The position numbers were made by a program, and so were the translations under genes. Of a stretch of 64,000 bases of DNA, positions 37,455 through 45,996 are shown in pieces. Position 1 is the stretch's first letter. Each line of letters starts with the position of its first letter. Where the stretch lies: NCBI GenBank assembly GCA_934177725.1, contig CAKPPO010000005.1:11861-75860 (forward strand), in the 5' to 3' direction. This stretch comes from an uncultured Clostridia bacterium. GTDB taxonomy: Bacteria; Bacillota; Clostridia; TANB77; CAG-508. The notes beneath the pieces are model-generated. The model ran no database searches and was not told the DNA's origin. It saw nothing but the letters and a program-made list of their open reading frames with translations.

Positions 37455-37513
37455 TATAGTAGGTTATCAATATTCTATGATATAATTCAAATTTAAATTT
37501 GATAATTTTACCA

Positions 37514-37542
37514 GTTTATTTTGTCTAATTTTGAGCATTCTA
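37514..37542 (+). promoter_or_regulatory. Sigma-G-like promoter of SASP gene 2
   Basis: GTTTA, 17-base spacer, CATTCTA, identical in boxes and spacing to the promoter of SASP gene 1. Confidence 0.6.
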
Positions 37543-37592
37543 ATAATGAAAATAAAATTTTCAAATTTTAAATTTTCAGGAGGTGAAAAAAA

Positions 37593-37787
37593 ATGACAAA
37601 TTCAAATTCAAAAGTAGTTCCAGAAGCTAAAGAAGCTTTAAACAAATTCAAACATGAAGTTGCTTCAGAAGTTGGTGTAACTTTAAAAGACGGATATAAC
37701 GGAAATATATCTGCAAGAGACGCTGGTAGAATCGGTGGAAACATGGTTAAAAAATTAATCGAACAAGCTGAAAATCAAATGAAATAG
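37593..37787 (+). CDS. Alpha/beta-type small acid-soluble spore protein 2
   Basis: A 64-residue paralog of the upstream SASP with the same protease site ('HEVASEVGV') and 'GNISARDAGRIGGNMVKKLI' block. It has its own AGGAGGTG site, sigma-G-like promoter and terminator, so the pair is a tandem duplication with separate transcription. Like its neighbour it would be made late in the forespore and degraded during germination. Confidence 0.96.
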   Translation: MTNSNSKVVPEAKEALNKFKHEVASEVGVTLKDGYNGNISARDAGRIGGNMVKKLIEQAENQMK

Positions 37788-37796
37788 GTTATAAAA

Positions 37797-37845
37797 ATAA
37801 AAATTGGAATAAGGTTTAATCCCTATTCCAATTTTATTTTTATAC
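37797..37845. terminator. Hairpin terminator between SASP gene 2 and hpf
   Basis: AAAATTGGAATA pairs with TATTCCAATTTT, with A- and T-runs outside; it suits both convergent genes. Confidence 0.8.
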
Positions 37846-37873
37846 AATGTTTATAATCTTATTTTTTAGTTTT

Positions 37874-38410
37874 CTAAGCTTCTGGTTCTACTAAACCAAA
37901 GTTTTTGCTATCTTTTAAACGATAAATTACATTTACTTTTCCAGTTTCTATATTTATAAATACTAAGAAATTATTTTTTGGTTTTCCTTGTAATTCTAAT
38001 TTAGCATCTTCTGGTGCCATTGGTTTTATATTGTAGTAAATAGTTTTTATGATTTCATCTTCTATTTCATGAGCTTCCTCGCTACTTGTAATTGCTTCTT
38101 TCATTCTTATAGACTCTGTCATATTTTGTTTATCTTTTTTAGTTTTCATTTTACGAATTTGTCCTTCTAAAATATCTATGTCTTTATCTATAGAAGCATA
38201 TAAATCGCGATGTGCTGTAACAGCTCTAAATGTTTCTCCTTCTACTTTAACATGTAATTCGGCAACTTGTTCATTACCTTCTGTTCTAATTGTAGCAAGT
38301 ACTTCAAATTCTTCTCCAAAATACTTAACTAATCTTTCCATTTTTTTCTCGATATAATCTTTAATAGATTCTGTCGCTTTTAAATCTTTTCCTGTAATTT
38401 TTATGTTCAT
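37874..38410 (-). CDS. hpf: Long-form ribosome hibernation promoting factor
   Basis: A 178-residue protein. The N-terminal domain (about 1-100) is the S30AE/RaiA fold that binds the 30S decoding site; the C-terminal domain (about 120-178, 'IIKTIYYNIKPMAPEDAKLELQ', 'FLVFINIETGKVNVIYRLKD') drives 100S ribosome dimers. Start placed at 38410 (MNIKITGKDL) behind AAAGGAGC; an ATG six codons earlier overlaps that site. Single gene, divergent from rpsT. Confidence 0.94.
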   Translation of the reverse strand: MNIKITGKDLKATESIKDYIEKKMERLVKYFGEEFEVLATIRTEGNEQVAELHVKVEGETFRAVTAHRDLYASIDKDIDILEGQIRKMKTKKDKQNMTESIRMKEAITSSEEAHEIEDEIIKTIYYNIKPMAPEDAKLELQGKPKNNFLVFINIETGKVNVIYRLKDSKNFGLVEPEA

Positions 38411-38558
38411 AAAAATCGCTCCTTTCATACTTGTTCTTTTGTTACTTTGTGTATATGTTTATTATACCTTGTTTATTGTATTTTTTCAAATATTTTTACA
38501 ATTTTTTCATAAATTTCTTAATTTTATAAAATTTTTATAAACTTTTATCATATAAGAC

Positions 38559-38587
38559 TTGCAAAAAGTACATTTTTATGATAAAAT
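38559..38587 (+). promoter_or_regulatory. Promoter of rpsT
   Basis: TTGCAA, 17-base spacer, TAAAAT, about 40 bases before the start codon. Confidence 0.65.
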
Positions 38588-38632
38588 TTTATCTGCTATA
38601 TATGAAAAGTAACTTAAAGGGAGGTGCAAAAT

Positions 38633-38899
38633 ATGCCAAATATTAAATCAGCTATTAAAAGAACTAGAGTTATCGAAAAGAAAACAATGCAAAATAATAT
38701 GATTAAATCAGCTTACAAAACATCTGTTAAAAAATTCGAACAAGCTGTAGCAGAAGGTAAAGTAGAAGAAGCTACTAAATTATTCTCAGAAGCTACTAAA
38801 AAAGTAGATCAAGCTTGCACAAAAGGTGTAATAGTAAAAAATACAGCTGCTAGAAAAAAATCAGGTATGGCTAAAAAACTAAACGCTATAAAAGCATAG
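38633..38899 (+). CDS. rpsT: 30S ribosomal protein S20
   Basis: An 88-residue, Lys-rich helical protein that matches bS20: 'MPNIKSAIKRTRVIEKKT', 'NMIKSAYKTSVKKFEQAV', 'GVIVKNTAARKKSGMAKKL'. The start at 38633 follows GGGAGGTGC. Single gene with its own promoter and a terminator at 38955-38997. Confidence 0.97.
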   Translation: MPNIKSAIKRTRVIEKKTMQNNMIKSAYKTSVKKFEQAVAEGKVEEATKLFSEATKKVDQACTKGVIVKNTAARKKSGMAKKLNAIKA

Positions 38900-38954
38900 T
38901 TAAAAATAAAAAATTGTGCACAGTTTTTTATTATGTTTTAAGATTTTCGAGCAT

Positions 38955-38997
38955 AAGAGTATGGATTATAAATTCATGCTCTTTTTTTGTATGCTAT
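38955..38997 (+). terminator. Terminator of rpsT
   Basis: AGAGTATGGATT pairs imperfectly with AATTCATGCTCT, followed by TTTTTTT. Confidence 0.7.
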
Positions 38998-39139
38998 ATT
39001 AAGTACAATAAACAGCTAATTTGCTAAATCATTTTCGAAACTTAAGTAGTTAAAAATCCTTGGCATAAATTACCTTTGATTTTCATGTATATTTTATGAT
39101 AAACTTAATATAGATAAATAAGAAAGTTGAGGTTATTGT

Positions 39140-39400
39140 ATGAATATAATTAATACTTTAGTTAATAAAATTAAAAATTTGGACTGTAAAACAAAGAAGA
39201 TTATGCGCATAGGATTAATAGTTTCATTTGTTTTATGCTTGATTTCAACTTTTTCTCTTTTTACATATGAAACTTTTTACAGTATTCCTACTTTGTTTTA
39301 TATTGGCATTTCATTGTTTAGAACTAGTTTAATGTTTGCTTGCAGTTTCTTTATTTGTGGAATTGGTTTTGACACAATTAAGAATGAAATCGGTTTATAA
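39140..39400 (+). CDS. Small membrane protein, two helices
   Basis: An 86-residue protein with a short basic start ('LVNKIKNLDCKTKKIMR') and two membrane helices (about 25-45 and 53-78). The last residues are 'GIGFDTIKNEIGL'. I do not recognise a family. A weak GTTGAGGT site precedes the ATG. It is a single-gene unit that ends in a strong bidirectional terminator shared with gatB. Confidence 0.6.
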   Translation: MNIINTLVNKIKNLDCKTKKIMRIGLIVSFVLCLISTFSLFTYETFYSIPTLFYIGISLFRTSLMFACSFFICGIGFDTIKNEIGL

Positions 39401-39408
39401 ACAATATA

Positions 39409-39456
39409 TAAAAAGCACCTAATTTTGCATAAAGCTAAAATTAGGTGCTTTTTATT
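39409..39456. terminator. Bidirectional terminator before gatB
   Basis: AAAAGCACCTAATTTT pairs with AAAATTAGGTGCTTTT with T-runs outside. Confidence 0.88.
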
Positions 39457-39467
39457 ATAATTTTCTA

Positions 39468-40910
39468 TTATTTTTTCAACTCTTCTAGGAACATTTTATT
39501 AAGCATCTGTGGGTTTGCTTTTCCTTTTGTTTCTTTCATTGCTTGACCTACTAAGAATCCAACTGCTTTATCTTTTCCAGCTTTAAAGTCTGCTATAGAT
39601 TGAGGATTTGCCTCTAATATTTTAAGTACAACTTCTTTTATTGCTCCTTCATCTGATATTTGAATCCAACCTTTTTCTTTAATTATTTCTTCTGGGTCTT
39701 TTGGATTTTCAAATAACTCTTCTAAAACTTTTTTACCTATTGCACTACTTATTGTTCCTTTATCTATTAAAATAATCATTTTAGCAAGTTGTTCTGCTGT
39801 AAATGGTATTTGGTCTGCTTCCATTTCTTTTTCGTTTAAAATTCTTGAAACATCAGATAATAACCAGTTTGCAACAGCTTTTGCATTTTTACAGATTTTT
39901 TCTGCTCCTTCAAATAAATTAGATAGATATTTTGAAGCTGTAAGCATGTTACTATCTTTTTCAGATAAACCGAATTCATTTAAATATCTTTGTTTCCTAC
40001 TCTCTGGTAATTCTGGTAAATTGTTTTTTATGTTCTCAATATACTCTTTAGATAGACGAATAGCTACTAAATCTGGATCTGGGAAATAACGATAATCTTG
40101 TGCATCTTCTTTATCTCTCATAGAGAATGTTCTTCCTGATACATCATCCCATCTTAATGTTTCTTGTTCTATTTTTCCGCCATCTTCTAATATATCTATT
40201 TGTCTGTCTGCTTCGTATTCTATGGCTCTTACAATGCTTCTAAAAGAGTTCATATTTTTCATTTCTGTACGAGTTCCATATTCTGTTGCTCCTTTTTTTC
40301 TAACAGAAACGTTTACGTCTGCTCTTAATGAACCTTCTTGCATTTTACAGTCTGATACTTCTATATATTCAAGTATTGATTTTAGCTTTTTCAAATACTC
40401 TTCTGCTTCTTTTGCTGATCTTAAATCTGGCTCTGAAACTATTTCTATTAAAGGAACTCCAGCTCTATTTAAATCAACCAAACTTCCTCCACCAAATTCA
40501 TTGTGATTTAACTTACCCGCATCTTCTTCTATGTGAATACGTGTTAATCTAATTTTTTTCTTACTTCCATCTTCATTTTCTATTTCTACATATCCATGCT
40601 CACAAAGTGGTTTGTCAAATTGTGATATTTGATATGATTTTGGAAGGTCTGGGTAAAAATAATTTTTTCTATCATTTTTGCTATCCATTGCTATTTCACA
40701 ATTAGTAGCTAAACCTGCTTTTACTGCATATTCTACTACTTTTTCATTTAATACTGGTAGTGCTCCTGGCATTGCCATACATACTGGACATACATGTGTG
40801 TTTGGATTTGCTCCAAATTCTGTAGGACAACTACAGAATATCTTTGTTTTTGTTGAAAGTTCAGCATGAACTTCTAGTCCCATTACTATTTCATAATCAT
40901 CTCTTGCCAT
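39468..40910 (-). CDS. gatB: Asp-tRNA(Asn)/Glu-tRNA(Gln) amidotransferase subunit B
   Basis: A 480-residue subunit that activates the misacylated tRNA. Marks: 'YEIVMGLEVHAELSTKTKIFCSC', 'NTHVCPVCMAMPGALPVLN', 'DLNRAGVPLIEIVSEPD' and the C-terminal YqeY-like tail domain. The four Cys near the start form the zinc site. GGAGG lies before the ATG. It follows gatA; the gap contains a palindromic repeat. No glnS was seen in the window, so this route may supply Gln-tRNA. Confidence 0.97.
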   Translation of the reverse strand: MARDDYEIVMGLEVHAELSTKTKIFCSCPTEFGANPNTHVCPVCMAMPGALPVLNEKVVEYAVKAGLATNCEIAMDSKNDRKNYFYPDLPKSYQISQFDKPLCEHGYVEIENEDGSKKKIRLTRIHIEEDAGKLNHNEFGGGSLVDLNRAGVPLIEIVSEPDLRSAKEAEEYLKKLKSILEYIEVSDCKMQEGSLRADVNVSVRKKGATEYGTRTEMKNMNSFRSIVRAIEYEADRQIDILEDGGKIEQETLRWDDVSGRTFSMRDKEDAQDYRYFPDPDLVAIRLSKEYIENIKNNLPELPESRKQRYLNEFGLSEKDSNMLTASKYLSNLFEGAEKICKNAKAVANWLLSDVSRILNEKEMEADQIPFTAEQLAKMIILIDKGTISSAIGKKVLEELFENPKDPEEIIKEKGWIQISDEGAIKEVVLKILEANPQSIADFKAGKDKAVGFLVGQAMKETKGKANPQMLNKMFLEELKK

Positions 40911-40966
40911 TTTTTCCTCCTTTAACTCCTATCTGGTTTCTGTTCTTTTACTTAATAAGGAGTGTC

Positions 40967-41003
40967 CCTCTTGTTCCGATTTCGGAACAAAAAGGACCGT
41001 CCC
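40967..41003. repeat. GGGACGG-type palindrome between gatA and gatB
   Basis: TTGTTCC pairs with GGAACAA, flanked by GGGACAC and GGGACGGTCC pieces. It touches the gatA stop codon. It shares the GGGACGG core with the element at 48501-48656 and with a short trace at 30892. Confidence 0.65.
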
Positions 41004-42466
41004 TAGTGTTCAGGTTTATATTTCTCTCTAAATTTTGTAGCTTGTTCATAAGTATAAGCTGCATTTAATATTTTCTCTTCGTCAAATCTATTTCCTATTA
41101 ATTGCATTCCAACTGGCATACCATTGCTATCTACTCCACATGGAACTGAAATTCCTGGTAGACCTGCTATATTTATTGAAACTGTACAAATATCTGCTAA
41201 ATACATTTCTAATGGATTTGAAGATCTTGTACCAATTTCAAATGCAACTGTTGGTGATGTTGGCGTTAATAAAACATCATATTTTTCAAAAGCTTTATCA
41301 AATTCTTTTCTAACTAATGTACGAACTTGTTGTGCTTTTTTGTAATATGCATCATAGTATCCTGAAGATAATACATATGTTCCAAGTATTATTCTTCTTT
41401 TTACTTCATCGCCAAAACCTTCACTTCTTGAATTTTTGTAAATTTCTTTTAAGTTTGTAAAGTTTTCTGTTCTGTAACCATATCTAATTCCATCAAATCT
41501 TCCTAAGTTTGAACTTGCTTCAGCACATGCAATTATATAATATGTTGCTAATGCATAATTTGCAATATCTAGTGAAAATTCTTCTACTTCTGCTCCCATT
41601 TCTTTGTACTTTTCTATTGCTTCTTTAAGTTTTGCTTTTACTTCTTCATTTATTCCTTCTCCAAAGAATTCTTTTGGAATTCCTATTTTTAAACCTTTTA
41701 CATCATTTTTTAAGCATTTTGTATAATCAATTTTTTCTCTATTTTCTGAAGTAGTATCTCTTTCATCATGTCCTGCAATTACATTTAAAAGCATTGCTGC
41801 ATCTTCAACGTCTTTTGTAATTGGACCTATTTGGTCTAAAGATGACGCAAATGCTACTAATCCATAACGTGAAACTAAACCATATGTTGGTTTTAGTCCT
41901 ACAACACCACAAAATGCTGCTGGTTGACGAATTGATCCACCTGTATCTGAACCTAAAGCCCAAGGTACTAAGTTAGCTGCAACTGCCGCTGCAGATCCTC
42001 CTGAAGAACCTCCTGGTACTGTATTTAGGTTCCATGGATTTCTTGTTACATGGAATGCTGAATATTCTGTAGAAGCACCCATAGCAAACTCGTCCATATT
42101 TAATTTTCCTAAATCTATCATATGTTGTTCTTTTAGTTTTTCAACAACTGTTGCATCATATGGAGATACAAAGTTTTCTAACATTTTTGAACTACAAGTT
42201 GTTTTTATTCCTTTAGTACACATGTTGTCTTTTATTCCTATTGGAATACCTGCTAATTCTCCTTTTATTTCTCCTGCATCTATTTTTTCTTGTATACTTT
42301 TAGCTTCTTCTAAAGCTTCATCACATAATGTTGTAACAAATGCTCCAACATCTTTTTCTTTATCATTTATTCTATCTACATATGCTTTTGTTACTTCTTG
42401 CACTGTAATTTCTTTTTTGGCTAATTTCTCTTTTAGCTCATGTACTGTAAGTTCTGTAATTTCCAT
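41003..42466 (-). CDS. gatA: Asp-tRNA(Asn)/Glu-tRNA(Gln) amidotransferase subunit A
   Basis: A 487-residue amidase-signature enzyme that releases ammonia from glutamine for the transamidation. The Ser-Ser-Lys triad is visible: Lys in '[11 protein letters not shown]', and the Ser-rich core '[20 protein letters not shown]' followed by '[11 protein letters not shown]'. GGAGG is seven bases before the ATG. Middle gene of gatC-gatA-gatB. Confidence 0.97.
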   Translation of the reverse strand: MEITELTVHELKEKLAKKEITVQEVTKAYVDRINDKEKDVGAFVTTLCDEALEEAKSIQEKIDAGEIKGELAGIPIGIKDNMCTKGIKTTCSSKMLENFVSPYDATVVEKLKEQHMIDLGKLNMDEFAMGASTEYSAFHVTRNPWNLNTVPGGSSGGSAAAVAANLVPWALGSDTGGSIRQPAAFCGVVGLKPTYGLVSRYGLVAFASSLDQIGPITKDVEDAAMLLNVIAGHDERDTTSENREKIDYTKCLKNDVKGLKIGIPKEFFGEGINEEVKAKLKEAIEKYKEMGAEVEEFSLDIANYALATYYIIACAEASSNLGRFDGIRYGYRTENFTNLKEIYKNSRSEGFGDEVKRRIILGTYVLSSGYYDAYYKKAQQVRTLVRKEFDKAFEKYDVLLTPTSPTVAFEIGTRSSNPLEMYLADICTVSINIAGLPGISVPCGVDSNGMPVGMQLIGNRFDEEKILNAAYTYEQATKFREKYKPEH

Positions 42467-42579
42467 CTGTTTTCCTCCTCTATTTAGAATTTAAGATTTT
42501 ATTCGAAATATTATCTATTTTTTCCAACTTTTAATATCTTTTTTAACCAAAGCAAAAGCGAGCATTGCTAGAAATTTGT

Positions 42580-42867
42580 TTATTGAATTACTTTTGGTAT
42601 TTTAAACATATTTCTTTCTTTTTCTGGTGCATTAGCTAAAAGTGCTTCATTATCTTCAAATACTTTTATCTCATCTTTTCTAAATACATTATAATTTTCG
42701 TTAACTCCAAAAGATTCTGTCAATCCTTCTACTGGAGCATTATTTACTATATTAGCAAAATTTAAAATATCTTGTAAATTTAATAAGTACTTATCTATTT
42801 CTTCATCTTTTATGTTTAAATTTGCAAGTTTTGCAATGTGCAATAATTCTTCTTTACTTACTTTCAT
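42580..42867 (-). CDS. gatC: Asp-tRNA(Asn)/Glu-tRNA(Gln) amidotransferase subunit C
   Basis: A 95-residue subunit that stabilises the GatAB complex ('LLHIAKLANLNIKDEEIDKYL', 'NAPVEGLTESF', 'FRKDEIKVFEDNEALLANAPE'). I start it at 42867 behind AGAGGA; a longer upstream frame runs into a palindrome and is not typical of the family. First gene of gatC-gatA-gatB; the gap to gatA is 113 bases. Confidence 0.95.
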   Translation of the reverse strand: MKVSKEELLHIAKLANLNIKDEEIDKYLLNLQDILNFANIVNNAPVEGLTESFGVNENYNVFRKDEIKVFEDNEALLANAPEKERNMFKIPKVIQ

Positions 42868-42970
42868 TTTATCCTCTCCATTCTTTGTTAAATTAACTTT
42901 CCCTAAGTAACTTTGGGTTTTATTATAAACTTTTTTCTTCAATTTTACAATAGTTTGAGTTAAATTTTTA

Positions 42971-43048
42971 AACGTGGCAAAAGGGCCAGAGGAATTTACC
43001 ACATTTTTTCAAAGATGTGGTAAATTCCTCTGGCCCTTTTGCCACGTT
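42971..43048. repeat. Perfect 33-bp palindrome upstream of gatC
   Basis: Arms at 42971-43003 and 43016-43048 are perfect complements, starting AACGTGGCAAAAGGGCCAGA, with a 12-base loop. It is much more GC-rich than its surroundings. T-runs follow it on the plus strand. Confidence 0.9.
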
Positions 43049-43064
43049 TTTTTAAAACATCAAA

Positions 43065-43095
43065 GGAGATAACGTTTGCTACAAACGTTATCTCC
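43065..43095. repeat. Second hairpin upstream of gatC
   Basis: GGAGATAACGTTTG pairs with CAAACGTTATCTCC around a three-base loop, 17 bases from the 33-bp palindrome. It lacks a clear T-run. Confidence 0.7.
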
Positions 43096-43194
43096 CAAAA
43101 TCTATATAAAAAACAATATATATTGTTTGTACTATATATTATTCGTATTTATTAAATTTTGTGCCATTAGTGATGCAAATTTTTTGTACAAATT

Positions 43195-44203
43195 TTAAAC
43201 AATATATTTTATTTCATTATCAGGAAAATACTTCTTCATCAGCATTCTTATATATTCTTCCGCTTCTTGCCTCACTTCTTTTTTATACGTATATTTTCCT
43301 CTACCTCTTCCTGTCATTTTATCTTTATCATAAAGAACTGGATTGTTTGGAAATGCCTCTGTATTAATAGCATTGTGAATATAACTATAAGTCATAAAAA
43401 TAAGTTCAAAAAACACATTACTTTTTGCTTTTTCACTTAAGTTCTCTGCTAAATATTTTATCAATTCTTCATATTGTTCTTTCCAATCTTCTATTAGTAC
43501 AATTGGAGCTATTAGAATTCCTACTTTATAGTCAGCTTCTTTCAATTTGTTTATTGCTTCTACTCTTTTGTTTAAAGGCGATGTTCCTATTTCTATTTTA
43601 CTTATTATTTCTTGTGGATTAACACTTACTCTTACTATTATTCTTCCACCATGATTTAAGTTTAAAATTGGATCTACCATACCAAATTTAGTTGGAAAGG
43701 TTAAATAGCCTTTATTTGTTTTAGCTATAAAATTCTCTATTGTCCATTCTAAATTTCCCGTAATTGTATTTTCTAAAATTAAATCACTATTACTACCTAT
43801 TTCTAAAACTAATTCTTTTTCACTCTCGTTACACACCTTAATTATTTTATTTAGCATTTCTTCACGATTCACAAATAGCCTTAAATATGCACATTTGTTG
43901 TAATTACAAACTAAATAGCAATACATACACATTGCAATGCAACCGTGATGATGTATATGGTACTAAATAGTCTGATATTTTATTATTTGGTACAAACTTA
44001 TGAGTTTTCCTTATTCCTATAATTAAATTTTGTTTCATATTACAAAATTCTTTATTTTCTTTTTTTCTCATCTCTTCAATATTATTATGATTTTCAATTT
44101 CTTTGCAAGGAATACCTTTCTCTCTGTATCTTTCTAATAATCTTTTCCCTAACTCATAATTTTCTGCTTCTTTTTCAAAAAAAACTTCTCTCGGTAAAAA
44201 CAT
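43195..44203 (-). pseudogene. splB: Spore photoproduct lyase, frameshifted
   Basis: Radical SAM enzyme that reverses the UV spore photoproduct during germination. The N-terminal part (MFLPREVFFEKEAENYELGK onward, start at 44203 behind AAAGGAG) and the C-terminal part ('CIAMCMYCYLVCNYNKC', with the C-x3-C-x2-C cluster motif) are in different frames. The break is at 43945: removing one C from TCATCACGGTTGC on the minus strand restores 'YTSSGCIAMCMYC'. Without this the N-terminal piece ends after about 99 residues. The rest of the gene is intact, so this is either a recent mutation or a sequencing error. Confidence 0.85.
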
Positions 44204-44249
44204 ATCTCTCACTCCTTTACAAGATTTAGTCTTTACCAAGAAAAGTTTT

Positions 44250-44900
44250 TTATTCTATTTCTTTTGATATGAAATGTGTAAATGCCACAAGATACGCTAT
44301 TGATAGTAAAAATCCTGCACATACGTCACTAGCATAGTGAACACCTAAATAAATACGGCTTACTCCTATTAATATGATTAGTATACTTAACAATATTATT
44401 AGTGTCCATTTTAAATATTTGTTATTAATCTTTTTATATATTAAATATATGAATAGACCATAAAATGCCATACTTATCATTGAGTGTCCTGATGGAAAAC
44501 TGTAACCTGTTTCTTCTACAATTCTAAATTCGTTCGGTCTTGGTCTTGCAATTATTCTTTTTAATATTTGATTGCTTGCAAAGATAATTGCTAAATTTAT
44601 TGCTATATATTTGCTTTCTTTCTTTTTCCAAAAATATATCACTGATACAATTGCTACTGGGATAATTACATATGCTGAACCTATTGTCGTAATTACTTTA
44701 GCAACTTTACTTACATTATCAGATATTGCCTTTGATATAAAATTATAAATAGTTTCATCAAATTTATAAATTTCTTGTTCTAATACATCTTCCAATATTA
44801 AAATGAATAATATTAGTGCTACTATTGATAAAATCCATCTCTTATTTTCTTTTAAAAATTTTAGTACTTTATTCTGTTTCTTTTCTTCTATTTCTTCCAT
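44250..44900 (-). CDS. PAP2-family membrane phosphatase
   Basis: A 216-residue membrane protein of the type 2 phosphatidic acid phosphatase family. The three catalytic motifs are visible: 'KRIIARPRPNE', 'SFPSGHSMIS' and 'SRIYLGVHYASDV'. Six hydrophobic segments. Substrates may be phosphatidylglycerol phosphate or undecaprenyl pyrophosphate; neither can be decided. Start at 44900 behind GAGG, which places it just after the trmB stop, so the two genes are probably cotranscribed and followed by splB. Confidence 0.9.
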   Translation of the reverse strand: MEEIEEKKQNKVLKFLKENKRWILSIVALILFILILEDVLEQEIYKFDETIYNFISKAISDNVSKVAKVITTIGSAYVIIPVAIVSVIYFWKKKESKYIAINLAIIFASNQILKRIIARPRPNEFRIVEETGYSFPSGHSMISMAFYGLFIYLIYKKINNKYLKWTLIILLSILIILIGVSRIYLGVHYASDVCAGFLLSIAYLVAFTHFISKEIE

Positions 44901-44910
44901 TTCATTTCCT

Positions 44911-45570
44911 CTAATTTTTTTTAGCAATTAATGCTTTTATTTTTATCCCTTGTTCTTTAAACATTTTTTCATGCTCTGTTTCAATGTTTTCCCAAAAATC
45001 CTCTTCACTTTCTAAATCATATGTCTTTTTAATTAATTTAAAACCTGCTTCTTTAAAATAAACTAAGCTATCTTCAAATAAATTATCATCATCTGTTTTA
45101 AAGTATATTTCTCCACCATCTATTAAAACCTCTTTATATTTTTCTAATTGTTTTGTATGTGTTAATCTCTTTTTATGATGCTTTCCTCTTGGCCATGGAT
45201 TACAAAAGTTTATATATATTCTTTCTACTTTATCTTTTTTATCTAGTATTAAGAAAATTCTTTCTATATCAAACCTTGTTAAATATACATTATCTATTTC
45301 TCTGTTTTCATTCTTATACGTTTCTTCTATGTTTCTTTTGGCTAATCCAAGCATTGCATCTACTAAATCTATTGCTAAATAATTTATATTTTTATTTTTT
45401 ACAGCAAGTTTTGAAATGAAACTCCCTTTACCGCAACCTAATTCTATATGAAATGGTGCTTCATTTTTATATAAAGTTTTCCACTTTTCTTTATAATCTT
45501 GTGGATTATCTATATAAAATTTACTTGCTTCTAGTTCTGGTCTAGCCCATGGTTTAAATCTTATTCTCAT
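44911..45570 (-). CDS. trmB: tRNA (guanine-N7-)-methyltransferase
   Basis: A 219-residue SAM-dependent enzyme that makes m7G46 in tRNA. Marks: 'MRIRFKPWARPELEAS', the SAM site 'IELGCGKGSFISKLA', 'INFCNPWPRGKHHKKRLTH' and 'ETEHEKMFKEQGIKI'. AAGGAAG precedes the ATG. It heads a short run trmB-PAP2-splB. Confidence 0.96.
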   Translation of the reverse strand: MRIRFKPWARPELEASKFYIDNPQDYKEKWKTLYKNEAPFHIELGCGKGSFISKLAVKNKNINYLAIDLVDAMLGLAKRNIEETYKNENREIDNVYLTRFDIERIFLILDKKDKVERIYINFCNPWPRGKHHKKRLTHTKQLEKYKEVLIDGGEIYFKTDDDNLFEDSLVYFKEAGFKLIKKTYDLESEEDFWENIETEHEKMFKEQGIKIKALIAKKN

Positions 45571-45745
45571 TTTTTCTTCCTTCTTCGACTTTTATTTTTT
45601 GCATTTTACCATATTCTATACTTTTTGACAAGAACACTGTCTATTTTTGTCAATATGTTTTTCCTTTATTTTCCATTTTTATATTTACATTTTTTAGGAA
45701 ATCATATATAATCTTTTCAATATTATTGTAAGGAGGGCGAAGCCT

Positions 45746-45925
45746 ATGGTAACATCTCAAATTGAACAAGAAGCTAAAAATTTTATAGGTAAAAAAGGAC
45801 CTAATTATGTTCTAAATCTTGCCACCAAAGAAGAAAAGGAATATTTCGAAGGAATCATATATAAGAATGGTGTTGCTAAAGCTAATATCTTTTGTTATCC
45901 TTCTAATATTTCTCCTAATTTTTAG
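45746..45925 (+). CDS. Small hypothetical protein, 59 residues
   Basis: Starts MVTSQIEQEAKNFIGKKGPN and contains 'ATKEEKEYFEGIIYKNG'. An AAGGAGGGC site lies ten bases before the ATG, and a hairpin terminator follows the stop within 30 bases. Soluble, no recognised family. The good translation signals and tight transcription unit support a real gene. Confidence 0.6.
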   Translation: MVTSQIEQEAKNFIGKKGPNYVLNLATKEEKEYFEGIIYKNGVAKANIFCYPSNISPNF

Positions 45926-45946
45926 TATTTTGTTCATATACAAATA

Positions 45947-45986
45947 AAAACACCAAGAACTTAAAATTAAGTCTTGGTATTTTTTA
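45947..45986. terminator. Bidirectional terminator
   Basis: ACCAAGA pairs with TCTTGGT, with T-runs on both sides, between the 59-residue gene and the convergent dehydrogenase gene. Confidence 0.8.
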
Positions 45987-45996
45987 TTTGTATATT

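Noticed and set aside
42867..43002. A 45-residue N-terminal extension of GatC
   Set aside because: The extension runs into the 33-bp palindrome, and AGAGGA plus the family start point lie at 42867.
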